DNA from: Actinobacillus equuli
Lineage (GTDB): Bacteria > Pseudomonadota > Gammaproteobacteria > Enterobacterales > Pasteurellaceae
Direction: 5' to 3'
DNA length: 64,000 nucleotides
NCBI RefSeq assembly: GCF_900636745.1
Contig: NZ_LR134310.1
Location: 1,054,001-1,118,000 of the forward strand
Shown: in pieces, positions 9,843 to 18,799 of the stretch
Numbering within the stretch: the first letter of the stretch is position 1
Layout of the letters: each line of letters starts with the position of its first letter
Position numbers and translations under genes: made by a program
The notes under the pieces: generated by a model
Told to the model about the DNA's origin: nothing
Database searches by the model: none
What the model saw: the letters and a program-made list of their open reading frames with translations, nothing else

Positions 9843-10979
9843 ATGAGTAGGAAATATAAAATTGGTATTACTTTTAATTTAGAAAGTTCTGTTACCGATA
9901 TTTGGGCAAATGGCGCAAATCAAAACATTATATTTCTATATCAATTATTTAGTCATTCTAACATTGTGGAAAACGTTGTATTGGTCTCTTGGGGGCCAGA
10001 AAAAAGAACAACGCCACCGGATGGTTTTATGTTAGATAAACTGAATCTTAAATTTGCCTATATTGATGATGTAATTGATGAATTAGATGTATTAATTGAA
10101 GGAACATTAGTCATAGAGCCTCATCATGTCGAAAAAATGCATGGGCATAATGGAAAAGTCGTTTGCTATAAAATTGGCAATGATTTTATTATGGATATGG
10201 AAAATTTCTTATTTGAGAAAAAAAGTGGACGTGTATTTAATGGCACGCACTTCGATAGTGTTTGGATGATTCCTCAACATGAAAATACCTGCCATTCTTA
10301 TTTTTCTATTATGTATCGCTGTAACTCTTACATCGTACCAGCTATTTGGGCTCCTACATTCTGCGATCAAGTTATTAAACGCTTAAAAGAAAAACATAAT
10401 CTAGAATTCGGCTATAAACCGACTTATTTATCAGAAAAAAGAATAGCATCATTTGAAGCCAATATTAATATAGTAAAGACAAGTTTTATCCCCGTATTAA
10501 TTTGTGAACAAGCATATCGAACTGCGCCTGAAAAAATTAAACATGTCTATTTATGTAATACTTATGAAAAACGTAATAACCCAACATTCTTTAATTTTAT
10601 TGGTAGAACAAATCTTGTTAAGAATAAAATAATGACTGTCGAAGGTCGTTATCAAATGCCGGATTTCTTAACTCGTTATGTAGATATTGTGGTAAGTCAT
10701 CAATGGGAAAACGGCTTAAATTACGCCTATAATGATGCTTTATATGGTGGTTATCCATTTATCCACAATTCTAAATTACTACCGAAGGGTGTCGGATATT
10801 ATTATGATCAATTTGATGCTTTTGACGGTGCAAAAGTATTATTGGATGTTATTGATAATCACGATAAAGACCATGAAGCTTATGTAAAACGAGCTAATGA
10901 ATATTTGGATTCGTTACTCCCGACTAATCCCGTAAATATTTATTTATATGAAAAAGAAATAAAAAGATTATTTGAATAA
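9843..10979 (+). CDS. DUF2827 protein, probable GT-B type glycosyltransferase
   Basis: A 378-residue cytoplasmic-looking protein without signal peptide or membrane segments. The opening KIGITFNLESSVTDIWANG and NQNIIFLYQL, and the C-terminal HQWENGLNYAYNDALYGGYP followed by FIHNS, match what I recall of DUF2827; the latter resembles the nucleotide-sugar-binding end of GT-B glycosyltransferases. Enzymatic activity is inference. It stands 138 bases after a Ser/Ala-rich adhesin, suggesting that it may modify that adhesin. An in-frame TTG at 9828 was passed over for the ATG at 9843, which has AGAGG 5 bases upstream. Base composition is more AT-rich than in the housekeeping neighbours, compatible with transfer. 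Confidence 0.75.
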   Translation: MSRKYKIGITFNLESSVTDIWANGANQNIIFLYQLFSHSNIVENVVLVSWGPEKRTTPPDGFMLDKLNLKFAYIDDVIDELDVLIEGTLVIEPHHVEKMHGHNGKVVCYKIGNDFIMDMENFLFEKKSGRVFNGTHFDSVWMIPQHENTCHSYFSIMYRCNSYIVPAIWAPTFCDQVIKRLKEKHNLEFGYKPTYLSEKRIASFEANINIVKTSFIPVLICEQAYRTAPEKIKHVYLCNTYEKRNNPTFFNFIGRTNLVKNKIMTVEGRYQMPDFLTRYVDIVVSHQWENGLNYAYNDALYGGYPFIHNSKLLPKGVGYYYDQFDAFDGAKVLLDVIDNHDKDHEAYVKRANEYLDSLLPTNPVNIYLYEKEIKRLFE

Positions 10980-11062
10980 AGAAGATTCCATTTCTTAAAA
11001 TATCTTCCAATAAATACAAGCGGTCAAATTTGATAAAGTTTTTGCAAATCTGGTCGCTTGCA

Positions 11063-11091
11063 TTGTAAGCAGGGACGAATTTCTGTATAAT
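11063..11091 (+). promoter_or_regulatory. Sigma-70 promoter of rpoZ
   Basis: TTGTAA at 11063-11068 and a perfect TATAAT at 11086-11091, preceded by TG, are separated by 17 bases. The rpoZ start is about 50 bases downstream. An imperfect uptake-signature pair lies just upstream (11016-11060). Confidence 0.7.
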
Positions 11092-11139
11092 CTGTCGTCT
11101 TTTTATAAACGAAATTCGCAAAAACTCTGGAGTAACAAA

Positions 11140-11421
11140 ATGGCTCGTGTAACCGTACAAGAAGCAGCAGATAGAATCGGCAACCGTTTCGACTTAATTT
11201 TGACCGCGGCACGCCGTGCAAGACAATTACAACTTCACGTTCGTGAACCACTTGTGCCTGAAGAAAATGATAAACCGACGGTTATCGCATTACGTGAAAT
11301 CGAAAAAGGTTTAATCAATAGTCAGATCATGGATCAATTAGAAAACAATGATGCGATCCAACAAGAAGTTGCTGAACAAGAAGCGATCTCTTTCTTAGCA
11401 GATGTTCAAGCTAACGCTTAA
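11140..11421 (+). CDS. rpoZ: RNA polymerase omega subunit
   Basis: Small core RNA polymerase subunit that helps assembly of beta prime and forms part of a ppGpp site in proteobacteria. The 93-residue product starts [21 protein letters not shown] and contains the AARRARQLQ segment and [15 protein letters not shown], all typical. It lies just before spoT, as in many gammaproteobacteria, but a strong hairpin separates the two. CTGGAG precedes the ATG. Confidence 0.97.
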   Translation: MARVTVQEAADRIGNRFDLILTAARRARQLQLHVREPLVPEENDKPTVIALREIEKGLINSQIMDQLENNDAIQQEVAEQEAISFLADVQANA

Positions 11422-11444
11422 GATCAAATTTATTCAATATTTAG

Positions 11445-11498
11445 ATGGATAATTGAAAATAAATAGTAGTACTATCTATTGTCAATTATCCATTTTTC
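11445..11498 (+). terminator. Hairpin between rpoZ and spoT
   Basis: ATGGATAATTG at 11445-11455 is inverted as CAATTATCCAT at 11483-11493 and is followed by TTTTTC. It lies 24 bases after the rpoZ stop and directly before the spoT ribosome binding site, so it should reduce read-through into spoT. Confidence 0.7.
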
Positions 11499-11516
11499 AT
11501 TATATCGAGGTGTACC

Positions 11517-13223
11517 GTGTATCTTTTTCAACCGTTAGATAGCATTATTCAGGGCTATTTACCTGCTGATAAAATCGAGCTGGTAAAGCGTGCCTTTGTG
11601 ATTGCGCGTGATGCGCACGAGGGGCAAACTCGCTCAAGCGGAGAGCCTTACATTACTCACCCTGTAGCAGTGGCATCCATTATTGCGGAAATGAAACTCG
11701 ACCACGAAGCGGTAATGGCGGCACTGTTACACGATGTGATTGAAGATACACCTTACACGGAAGAACAGCTTGCAGCCGAATTTGGTGCGAGTGTTGCGGA
11801 AATTGTGCAAGGCGTTTCCAAGCTGGATAAATTAAAATTCCGTACTCGCCAAGAAGCACAGGTTGAAAATTTCCGCAAAATGATTTTGGCGATGACCAAA
11901 GACATTCGAGTGGTGTTAATCAAACTGGCTGACCGTACCCATAATATGCGTACACTGGGTGCGTTACGTCCGGACAAACGCCGCCGTATTGCGAAAGAAA
12001 CGCTTGAGATTTACAGTCCGTTAGCACATCGTTTAGGCATTGAGCATCTCAAAAACGAATTGGAAGATCTCTGCTTCCAAGCGATGCACCCTCATCGTTA
12101 TCGTGTCTTACGTATGGCGATTGATATGGCGCGCGGTACTCGCCAAGACCTTATTTCGACCATTTCTCACGAAATTCAATCACGTTTAGACGAAGCCGGT
12201 ATCAAAGGCCGTGTTTATGGTAGAGAAAAACATCTCTACTCGCTTTATGAAAAAATGCGTCAACGCGACCAACATTTCCATTCCATTTTAGATATTTATG
12301 CGTTTAGAGTGGTGGTGGAAAACCTAGATAATTGCTACCGTGTGTTGGGGCAAATGCACTCGCTGTACAAGCCTCGCCCTTATAAAATTCGTGACTATAT
12401 TGCCGTGCCGAAAAGCAACGGTTATCAGTCATTACATACCTCAATGATTGGGCATAAAGGCGTGCCGATTGAAGTACAAATTCGTACCGAAGATATGGAT
12501 TTAATGGCGGAACTCGGCGTGGCGGCTCATTGGCGTTATACCGAAGATCAAACCACTGCAACCAGCGTACAACAAAAAGCGCAACAATGGCTGCGCAGTA
12601 TTATCGAGCTGCAACAAAGCGCCGGTAACTCGGATGAATTTATTGAGAACGTTAAATCCGACCTTTTCTCTGATGATATTTATGTGTTTACGCCTAAAGG
12701 TCGTATTGTAGAATTGCCGGCAAAAGCAACCGCTATCGACTTTGCTTATGCGGTTCACTCGGATATTGGTGATCGTTGTGTCGGCGCAATCGTAGATCGC
12801 AATCCGTATCCGATTTCACAACCGCTGCAATCGGGGCAAACGGTTGAAATTCTGACCGAACAAGGTAAACGTCCAAGCCCGTCTTGGCTGACGTTTGTGG
12901 TCAGTGCCAAAGCCCGTTCTAAAATTCGTGCCGCACTGAAACATTTAGATAATATTGATCAGATTGCGGATGAAGCAGTGAAGCCGGAACATTTGGATAT
13001 TGATATCGAATTGGAAATCAAAGACCAGCCGGGCGTATTGGCAAGTCTAACCAATGCGATCGCTTCAATGAACAGCAATATCGGCACAGTAGAAAGCCGT
13101 CCGAACGGCACGGGTAATTACCAAGTGAAAATGCGTATTTCCGTAACGGATAACGCTCATCTTTATGTAGTGATTCAGAAGCTAACCAAAGTAAACGGCG
13201 TCGTTCGTGTCACAAAAGCCTAA
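11517..13223 (+). CDS. spoT: Bifunctional (p)ppGpp synthetase/hydrolase SpoT lacking the helical and zinc-finger region
   Basis: SpoT makes and mainly degrades (p)ppGpp. The order is an HD hydrolase domain (HPVAVASI near residue 45 and HDVIEDT near 73), a synthetase domain (YREKHLYS-type GREKHLYSLYEKM and the nucleotide-binding VPKSNGYQSLHT), a TGS domain (about 385-447) and a C-terminal ACT domain (about 495-568). At 568 residues it is some 130 shorter than E. coli SpoT (702). The missing part falls between AKARSKIRAAL (464-474) and ELEIKDQPGVLASL; no CCRPIPGD-type cysteine motif occurs anywhere. The frame is intact, so this is an in-frame loss rather than a frameshift. The codon at 11517 is GTG with AGGTG upstream. 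Confidence 0.92.
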   Translation: MYLFQPLDSIIQGYLPADKIELVKRAFVIARDAHEGQTRSSGEPYITHPVAVASIIAEMKLDHEAVMAALLHDVIEDTPYTEEQLAAEFGASVAEIVQGVSKLDKLKFRTRQEAQVENFRKMILAMTKDIRVVLIKLADRTHNMRTLGALRPDKRRRIAKETLEIYSPLAHRLGIEHLKNELEDLCFQAMHPHRYRVLRMAIDMARGTRQDLISTISHEIQSRLDEAGIKGRVYGREKHLYSLYEKMRQRDQHFHSILDIYAFRVVVENLDNCYRVLGQMHSLYKPRPYKIRDYIAVPKSNGYQSLHTSMIGHKGVPIEVQIRTEDMDLMAELGVAAHWRYTEDQTTATSVQQKAQQWLRSIIELQQSAGNSDEFIENVKSDLFSDDIYVFTPKGRIVELPAKATAIDFAYAVHSDIGDRCVGAIVDRNPYPISQPLQSGQTVEILTEQGKRPSPSWLTFVVSAKARSKIRAALKHLDNIDQIADEAVKPEHLDIDIELEIKDQPGVLASLTNAIASMNSNIGTVESRPNGTGNYQVKMRISVTDNAHLYVVIQKLTKVNGVVRVTKA

Positions 13224-13235
13224 TCGTCTCTAAAC

Positions 13236-13286
13236 ATAAGCGGTGGATTTTTGTAAATTTTTTACAAAATTTGACCGCTTATTTTC
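13236..13286 (+). terminator. Inverted repeat terminator after spoT
   Basis: ATAAGCGGT at 13236-13244 pairs with ACCGCTTAT at 13274-13282, with an inner TTTGTAAA/TTTACAAA match, followed by TTTTC. It is a variant of the paired uptake signature and lies just after the spoT stop. Confidence 0.75.
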
Positions 13287-13352
13287 TCGTTAATCCCTCT
13301 CAATTCGGCTATAATTGCCCGAATTTTTTATACACATTAAAAAGGAACTCCA

Positions 13353-14210
13353 ATGTTATATCCAAGCGAAGAATTTCTTTATGCACCAGTTACATGGGTA
13401 GATCACAGCGAAGGTTACACTGACATTCGTTACCACAAATCAACTGATGGTATTGCAAAAATTACCATCAATCGTCCTGAAGTACGTAACGCATTCCGTC
13501 CACAAACGGTTAAAGAAATGATCCACGCTTTCGCCGATGCTCGCTTTGACGAAAAAATCGGTGTGATTGTGCTAACCGGTGAAGGTGAATATGCATTCTG
13601 TGCCGGCGGTGACCAAAAAATTCGTGGTGACTACGGCGGTTATAAAGATGATAGTGGTGTACATCACTTAAACGTGTTGGAGTTCCAACGTGATATTCGT
13701 ACTTGTCCGAAACCGGTTGTTGCAATGGTAGCAGGTTATGCGGTAGGTGGCGGTCACGTATTACATATGATGTGTGACTTAACGATCGCAGCCGATAACG
13801 CAAAATTCGGTCAAACCGGCCCGAAAGTGGGTTCATTTGACGGTGGCTGGGGCGCAAGCTATATGGCTCGTATCGTAGGTCAGAAGAAAGCACGTGAAAT
13901 CTGGTTCTTATGCCGTATGTACGATGCACAAGAAGCATTAAATATGGGCTTAGTAAACACAGTTGTACCTTATGCGGATCTTGAAAAAGAAACCGTACGT
14001 TGGTGTCGTGAAATGTTACAAAACAGTCCAATCGCATTACGTTGCTTAAAAGCGGCATTAAATGCGGACTGTGACGGTCAAGCCGGTCTTCAAGAATTAG
14101 CAGGTAACGCGACGATGTTGTTCTATATGACGGAAGAAGGTCAAGAAGGTCGTAACGCTTTCAACGAAAAACGTGAACCTGACTTCAGTAAATTTAAACG
14201 TAATCCGTAA
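13353..14210 (+). CDS. menB: 1,4-dihydroxy-2-naphthoyl-CoA synthase
   Basis: Crotonase-fold enzyme that closes the naphthoquinone ring in menaquinone synthesis. The 285-residue protein shows the oxyanion-hole segments [17 protein letters not shown] (about residues 82-98) and [19 protein letters not shown] (128-146), then [16 protein letters not shown] and the C-terminal [11 protein letters not shown], typical of MenB. AAAGGA precedes the ATG. Other men genes are not in this window. Menaquinone is the likely electron donor for the anaerobic reductase found at 31588-34701, which is a functional rather than positional link. Confidence 0.97.
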   Translation: MLYPSEEFLYAPVTWVDHSEGYTDIRYHKSTDGIAKITINRPEVRNAFRPQTVKEMIHAFADARFDEKIGVIVLTGEGEYAFCAGGDQKIRGDYGGYKDDSGVHHLNVLEFQRDIRTCPKPVVAMVAGYAVGGGHVLHMMCDLTIAADNAKFGQTGPKVGSFDGGWGASYMARIVGQKKAREIWFLCRMYDAQEALNMGLVNTVVPYADLEKETVRWCREMLQNSPIALRCLKAALNADCDGQAGLQELAGNATMLFYMTEEGQEGRNAFNEKREPDFSKFKRNP

Positions 14211-14224
14211 TTACACCTACTATT

Positions 14225-14246
14225 GCCTCCCTGCTAACAGGGAGGC
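14225..14246 (+). terminator. Hairpin after menB
   Basis: GCCTCCCTG pairs with CAGGGAGGC over a four-base CTAA loop. It lies 14 bases after the menB stop. The following sequence is not a clear T-run, so termination strength is uncertain. Confidence 0.65.
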
Positions 14247-14292
14247 TCTAACAAGCGGTCTAATTCGCTGACTTTTTTGCAAATAATTTTCT

Positions 14293-16701
14293 ATGTCAAA
14301 TACCCAAACCGAACCTCAAACGCCAAAACAAGAAGATAAACAGCTAAAGAAAAAACCGTTCTTTATTCCGACCTGTCTTAAACTAGGTCTTGTCGGTGCT
14401 TGCTTTGCCGCATTTTACGGGATTTATCTCGACGGGCGTATTCGAGCCAAAATGGACGGTCAAGTATGGCAATTGCCGGCAGAAGTTTATAGCCGCATTG
14501 AAAGCATCAGTGTTGAAGATAAGTTATCGCTTGAAGCAACCAAACAAGCGTTGCTCGATAACGGCTACCGCCAAGTTTCTCAAATTGCCACGCCAGGCGA
14601 TTTTAAAATTGAAAACAATACACTCGTATTGTTACGCCGTGCTTTCCCGTTTCCTGAAACACCGGAAGCACAGCGTGTATTACGTTTACGTTTTGAAAAC
14701 GACAAGCTATCGCACATCGAAGATTTAGTGCAACGCCGATTAATCAATGAGTTTCGACTCGACCCGAAATTAATCGCTATGCTGCATTCGGATAATGACG
14801 AAGAACGCCAAGCGTTACGTTTACAACAATACCCTTACTTCTTAATTCAGGCGTTAATTCTGACCGAAGATAAACGTTTCTATCAGCATGACGGTATCAG
14901 CCCGATGGGTATCGCCCGTGCGTTACTGGCAAACTATCAAGCTGGGAGAACAGTACAAGGCGCAAGTACACTTACCCAACAATTAGTCAAAAACTTGTTC
15001 TTAACCAGTGAAAAGACGATTGTACGTAAAGTGAATGAAGCGCTGATGTCGCTGATTTTGGATTTCCGCTACGAAAAGAACCGTATCTTAGAAACCTATC
15101 TGAATGAAATTTATTTAGGTCAAAATGGCAGTTATCAGGTACATGGATTTGCTTTGGCGAGCCAATTCTATTTCGGTCGCCCAATCCAAGAAATTACCCC
15201 GTCACAAATGGCGTTATTAGTTGGTATGGTAAAAGGACCTTCCCTCTATAATCCGTGGCGTCATCCGGAAGCGGCTCTTGAGCGCCGCAATGTCGTATTA
15301 AAATTATTACTTGAAAATCAAGCTATTACCCAAGCGGAATATGAATTATTAGTGAAACAACCGCTCGGAGTAAAAGAAAAAGGCAGCATTTATCGTCAGC
15401 AACCTGCGTTTATGCAAGCACTCAATCTCGATCTGAAAACAGAGTTAGGTGAAAGTAAATATGCACAACTGTCCGGTGCTAGAATTTTCACAACCTTAGA
15501 TCGCAAACAACAGCGTTCTGCCGAACAGGCGGTAATTAACGGCTTAGAATCACTGGAAGCTTCGAATAGTAAAATCAAAGATTTACAATCTGCGATTGTG
15601 GTTGCCGAATATAAAACCGGTAAGGTTCGTGCGATTGTTGGTGACCGTTTAACTCAATTTGCCGGCTTTAACCGAGCAATTCAGACTAAACGTCAGATCG
15701 GTTCATTGGTGAAGCCTTCAATTTATGCGATTGCACTTTCGGATCCGAATAATTTCCGATTAAATACACCGATTCAGAATAAACCGATTACGATTTATAC
15801 CAAGGGTTCTCCGCCATGGACACCGAAAAACTACGATAAAAAATTCAGCGGCTCGGTGATGTTAATGGATGCGTTAGTGCGTTCATTAAATATTCCGACC
15901 GTGAATATCGGTATGAAAGTCGGTTTAAAGAAAGTGATTGCGAAGCAAAAAGAAATGGGTTGGGACAAAGCGGATATTCCGGCTTACCCTTCTATGTTGT
16001 TAGGCTCGTACTCTATTTCACCGTACGATGTGACAAAGTCTTATCAAGTCCTGGCAAATAACGGTTTAAAAACACCGTTAACCACGATTGAATCGATTAC
16101 GTCTCACGATGGTAGTCCGCTTTATCAACGTAACGTTGAAGAAGTGAGCCAACAAGTATTAGCGCCGGAAGCCGCAATCCAAACCTTATATGCGATGCAG
16201 CAAGTCGTGGAACGTGGTACTGCCCGTAGCTTGCAAAATGAATTTGCGCATTTGCATTTAGCCGGCAAAACCGGGACAACCAATAATGCGCGCGATACTT
16301 GGTTTGTTGGGGTGGACGGCGAAAACGTAACTACCGTGTGGTTGGGTAAAGATAACAACACCGATACCAACTTGACTGGTTCTAGCGGTGCGTTATTCGT
16401 CTATAGACAATACTTAGAACGTGCATTGCCTACGGCGTTTAAATTACCGAAATCGAAGAATTTGCAATGGGTAGGTATTAACGGCTACGGTACGATTAAT
16501 TGTGATCCGAATCGCCAAATTCCGATGTGGCGTGACCGAGGACAACATTATTGCACCAGTGCTGGAAATATTGTTGAGGCAAGCAAACCGACCGTATTAG
16601 ATGCGATTTCACTCAATAAGAGTAAAACGGAAAATACTAAAGCGGATGTAGCGGAAGATCAACAAGCCCTTCCAACCGAAGAAATTGCACCGACCGAATA
16701 A
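14293..16701 (+). CDS. mrcB: Penicillin-binding protein 1B, bifunctional transglycosylase/transpeptidase
   Basis: Class A PBP that polymerises and cross-links peptidoglycan. The 802-residue protein has a short cytoplasmic tail, one membrane anchor at about residues 29-47, a UB2H-type region, the family 51 glycosyltransferase domain (EDKRFYQHDG near 197 and STLTQQLVKNLF near 222) and the transpeptidase domain with SxxK-type GSLVKPS, RSLNIPTVN and GKTGTTNNARDTW. The C-terminal tail after about 765 is low-complexity and charged. All catalytic motifs are present. A single uptake signature overlaps the end of the upstream spacer and another directly follows the stop at 16701. Confidence 0.97.
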   Translation: MSNTQTEPQTPKQEDKQLKKKPFFIPTCLKLGLVGACFAAFYGIYLDGRIRAKMDGQVWQLPAEVYSRIESISVEDKLSLEATKQALLDNGYRQVSQIATPGDFKIENNTLVLLRRAFPFPETPEAQRVLRLRFENDKLSHIEDLVQRRLINEFRLDPKLIAMLHSDNDEERQALRLQQYPYFLIQALILTEDKRFYQHDGISPMGIARALLANYQAGRTVQGASTLTQQLVKNLFLTSEKTIVRKVNEALMSLILDFRYEKNRILETYLNEIYLGQNGSYQVHGFALASQFYFGRPIQEITPSQMALLVGMVKGPSLYNPWRHPEAALERRNVVLKLLLENQAITQAEYELLVKQPLGVKEKGSIYRQQPAFMQALNLDLKTELGESKYAQLSGARIFTTLDRKQQRSAEQAVINGLESLEASNSKIKDLQSAIVVAEYKTGKVRAIVGDRLTQFAGFNRAIQTKRQIGSLVKPSIYAIALSDPNNFRLNTPIQNKPITIYTKGSPPWTPKNYDKKFSGSVMLMDALVRSLNIPTVNIGMKVGLKKVIAKQKEMGWDKADIPAYPSMLLGSYSISPYDVTKSYQVLANNGLKTPLTTIESITSHDGSPLYQRNVEEVSQQVLAPEAAIQTLYAMQQVVERGTARSLQNEFAHLHLAGKTGTTNNARDTWFVGVDGENVTTVWLGKDNNTDTNLTGSSGALFVYRQYLERALPTAFKLPKSKNLQWVGINGYGTINCDPNRQIPMWRDRGQHYCTSAGNIVEASKPTVLDAISLNKSKTENTKADVAEDQQALPTEEIAPTE

Positions 16702-16740
16702 CAAGCGGTTAAAAAAGACGATTTTTTTGCAAAAGTATAA

Positions 16741-16776
16741 AAAAAAGCATATTCAATTCGCTGAATATGCTTTTTT
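16741..16776. terminator. Bidirectional terminator between mrcB and the L36 paralogue gene
   Basis: A perfect 15-bp stem, AAAAAAGCATATTCA with its inverse ending in TTTTTT, spans a six-base loop (ATTCGC). A/T tracts on both sides let it serve the convergent genes mrcB and rpmJ2. Confidence 0.92.
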
Positions 16777-16797
16777 ACGTTATGTCATGTAAAAAAA

Positions 16798-16923
16798 TTA
16801 GCGTTGGCGAGCTTTAAAACGAGGGTTGCTTTTGCAAATCACGTAAAGTTTGCCTTTACGACGCACAATCTGGCAATCCGGGTGACGTGTCTTTGCCGTT
16901 TTCAATGAGTTTAAAATTTTCAT
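16798..16923 (-). CDS. ykgO: Ribosomal protein L36, zinc-independent paralogue
   Basis: A 41-residue protein, [20 protein letters not shown] followed by [20 protein letters not shown], matching the C-minus form of L36 (YkgO). It lacks the CxxC-CxxxxH zinc knuckle of the canonical L36 encoded at 47616-47729 in this same window. It lies 3 bases after the L31 paralogue in the same direction, forming the well-known ykgM-ykgO pair that replaces zinc-containing versions when zinc is scarce. Zur control is established in relatives; no convincing Zur box was recognised here. Confidence 0.95.
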   Translation of the reverse strand: MKILNSLKTAKTRHPDCQIVRRKGKLYVICKSNPRFKARQR

Positions 16924-16926
16924 ATC

Positions 16927-17202
16927 TTATCCTTCTTTTTTAGCCGTTAAACCAGCCATACCTTTAAAGCGTTCGTTAAATTTACTTGCTCGACCTTCCG
17001 TATTCACTTCACGACGTTTACCTGTATAAACAGGATGTGATGCAGATGATGTATCTAATGGATAAAACGGATATTCTTTACCGTCTTCCCAAACCATCGT
17101 TTTACTAGTTGCAGCACAAGAACGAATAACCCAGCCCATTTGTACCGAGCTGTCATAAAACAATACTTCACGATAATTTTCAGGGTGAATCCCTTTTTTC
17201 AT
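16927..17202 (-). CDS. rpmE2: Ribosomal protein L31 type B, zinc-independent
   Basis: A 91-residue protein beginning [20 protein letters not shown], with [20 protein letters not shown]-like sequence (here [19 protein letters not shown]). It has no CxxC zinc motif, which marks the type B (YkgM) form. It is the first gene of a two-gene unit with the L36 paralogue. A very strong ribosome binding site, CTGGAGGA, lies about 8 bases before the ATG. A zinc-starvation role is known for the family and inferred for this pair. Confidence 0.95.
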   Translation of the reverse strand: MKKGIHPENYREVLFYDSSVQMGWVIRSCAATSKTMVWEDGKEYPFYPLDTSSASHPVYTGKRREVNTEGRASKFNERFKGMAGLTAKKEG

Positions 17203-17221
17203 AATTAAAATCCTCCAGGAG

Positions 17222-17257
17222 TTTATTTATTTCCATAAATAAAAAGTGGATATATCC
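17222..17257 (-). promoter_or_regulatory. Inverted repeats upstream of the L31/L36 zinc-independent pair
   Basis: TTTATTTAT at 17222-17230 is perfectly inverted at 17235-17243 around TTCC, and a separate 10-bp palindrome GGATATATCC lies at 17248-17257. Both are upstream of the L31 ribosome binding site. Either could be an operator or leader hairpin. Neither matches the E. coli Zur consensus well, so regulator identity is not claimed. Confidence 0.4.
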
Positions 17258-17421
17258 TACCTGAGAACTATTTTTATTTCTATAATTTTTTTATGGATAT
17301 TATTCATTTGACTATTTTTTGTGCTAAATGCTAAAAGTGCGACTTAGATCGCCTTTTCTTTTCACATTTTATGGTAGGCTATGTTTTAAAATCGATTGAC
17401 TATTATTTATAAGGATAAAAC

Positions 17422-18096
17422 ATGGCTCAACAACCGTTTTTAATCGCCCCGTCCATTCTCTCCGCCGATCTCGCTCGTTTAGGCGATGATGTTGCGGAAG
17501 TACTAAAAGCCGGTGGTGACATTATTCATTTTGATGTAATGGATAACCATTTTGTGCCGAATCTGACTTTTGGTCCGGCAATCTGTAAAGCATTACGTGA
17601 TTACGGCATCACTGCAGAAATTGACGTTCATTTAATGGTAAAACCGGTCGAACGTTTAATTCCGGATTTTGCCAAAGCGGGCGCAAACTATATTACCTTC
17701 CATCCGGAATCGACCGATCATATCGATCGCACTTTGCAAATGATCCGTGATCTTGGCTGTAAATCGGGTTTAGTGTTCAATCCAGCAACACCGCTAAGCT
17801 ATTTAGATTATGTGATGGATAAAGTGGATATGATTTTGCTGATGGGTGTGAACCCTGGTTTCGGCGGACAAAAATTTATCCCGGCAACCTTAGAAAAACT
17901 GCAAGAAGCTCGTCGTCGAATCGATAAAAGCGGCTACCCTATCCGTTTAGAAATTGATGGTGGCGTAAAAATCGAGAATATCGCAGAAATCGCTAAAGCG
18001 GGAGCCGACACTTTCGTTGCCGGATCCGCTATTTTTGACCAACCCGACTATAAAGCGGTTATCGATCAAATGCGCGCCGAATTAGCACAAATTTAA
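17422..18096 (+). CDS. rpe: Ribulose-phosphate 3-epimerase
   Basis: TIM-barrel enzyme of the pentose phosphate pathway that interconverts ribulose 5-phosphate and xylulose 5-phosphate. The 224 residues show [51 protein letters not shown] and the phosphate-binding EIDGGVK and VAGSAIF segments in order. Catalytic aspartates and metal-ligand histidines are present. AAGGA precedes the ATG. It appears to be a single-gene unit; a weak inverted repeat (CGGTTC at 18106 and GAACCG at 18137) follows. Confidence 0.97.
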   Translation: MAQQPFLIAPSILSADLARLGDDVAEVLKAGGDIIHFDVMDNHFVPNLTFGPAICKALRDYGITAEIDVHLMVKPVERLIPDFAKAGANYITFHPESTDHIDRTLQMIRDLGCKSGLVFNPATPLSYLDYVMDKVDMILLMGVNPGFGGQKFIPATLEKLQEARRRIDKSGYPIRLEIDGGVKIENIAEIAKAGADTFVAGSAIFDQPDYKAVIDQMRAELAQI

Positions 18097-18302
18097 GGCG
18101 ATAAACGGTTCTATTTTGCAAAAAATTGCTGAAAACGAACCGCTTAATAGTGAGAAAATCACTTACAAACCGTAATACGCTATGGATAAAGCCTATTCAT
18201 AATGTTAGAATATCGATCGCTTTTTTGTCCGATTACTACGGATAAACAATTTTAGTTCTTGTGTGAGAAAATTTAGGCTGGTTTGACCTTTTTTGAAAAG
18301 CG

Positions 18303-18330
18303 TTGAATTTAGCGTTTTTTTCTTTACACT
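18303..18330 (+). promoter_or_regulatory. Probable promoter of acpP
   Basis: TTGAAT at 18303-18308 and TACACT at 18325-18330 are 16 bases apart, ending 44 bases before the acpP start. A second -35-like TTGACC lies at 18283. The fit is moderate and the choice is inference. Confidence 0.45.
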
Positions 18331-18374
18331 ATTTAACTCTCGCACTTAAGCGAATTTCACATAGGAAAAACAAA

Positions 18375-18608
18375 ATGAGCATTGAAGAACGCGTAAAAAA
18401 AATCATCGTTGATCAATTAGGTGTTAAAGCTGAAGACGTTAAACCAGAAGCTTCATTCATTGAAGATTTAGGTGCAGACTCTTTAGACACTGTTGAGTTA
18501 GTGATGGCTTTAGAAGAAGAATTCGATATCGAAATTCCAGATGAAGAAGCTGAAAAAATCACAACAGTTCAATCAGCGATTGACTACGTGACAAAAGCTA
18601 ACGCATAA
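18375..18608 (+). CDS. acpP: Acyl carrier protein
   Basis: Carrier of growing acyl chains in fatty acid, lipid A and related syntheses. The 77-residue acidic four-helix protein has the [10 protein letters not shown] motif with the phosphopantetheine-bearing Ser36. The longer reading frame that opens at 18303 runs through the promoter; the ATG at 18375, with AGGAAAAA upstream, gives the family length. Unlike the common fabD-fabG-acpP-fabF arrangement, no fab genes flank it here, so it is transcribed alone and ends at a strong terminator. Confidence 0.97.
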   Translation: MSIEERVKKIIVDQLGVKAEDVKPEASFIEDLGADSLDTVELVMALEEEFDIEIPDEEAEKITTVQSAIDYVTKANA

Positions 18609-18617
18609 TTTCGAATG

Positions 18618-18646
18618 AGGCGGTCAAATGACCGCCTTATTTTTTG
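18618..18646 (+). terminator. Terminator of acpP
   Basis: AGGCGGTCA pairs with TGACCGCCT over a two-base spacer and is followed by TATTTTTT. It lies 9 bases after the acpP stop. Confidence 0.9.
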
Positions 18647-18748
18647 CCTAAATGACTGCAATTTTTCCGTGCCATTCAAATAGATTGTTCAAAAATAATC
18701 AAAATCGTTTACAAACCATTCAAACAAGATAAATTTGCCAAAAAGCAC

Positions 18749-18776
18749 TTGACCATTTTTTTTAAATCCGTATTAT
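18749..18776 (+). promoter_or_regulatory. Promoter of the tRNA-Lys cluster
   Basis: TTGACC at 18749-18754 and TATTAT at 18771-18776 are 16 bases apart and are followed by a GC-rich GCGCC discriminator, the kind found at stringently controlled stable-RNA promoters. The first tRNA begins 23 bases later. Confidence 0.8.
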
Positions 18777-18799
18777 ATGCGCCTGTTACGCAACGTTAA

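Noticed and set aside
13510-14058. Minus-strand open frame of 182 codons inside menB
   Set aside because: Lies wholly within a clearly coding gene and has an unusual His/Arg-rich product.
17248-17257. GGATATATCC palindrome as a Zur box
   Set aside because: It does not match the E. coli Zur consensus and is too short; kept only as an unassigned inverted repeat.
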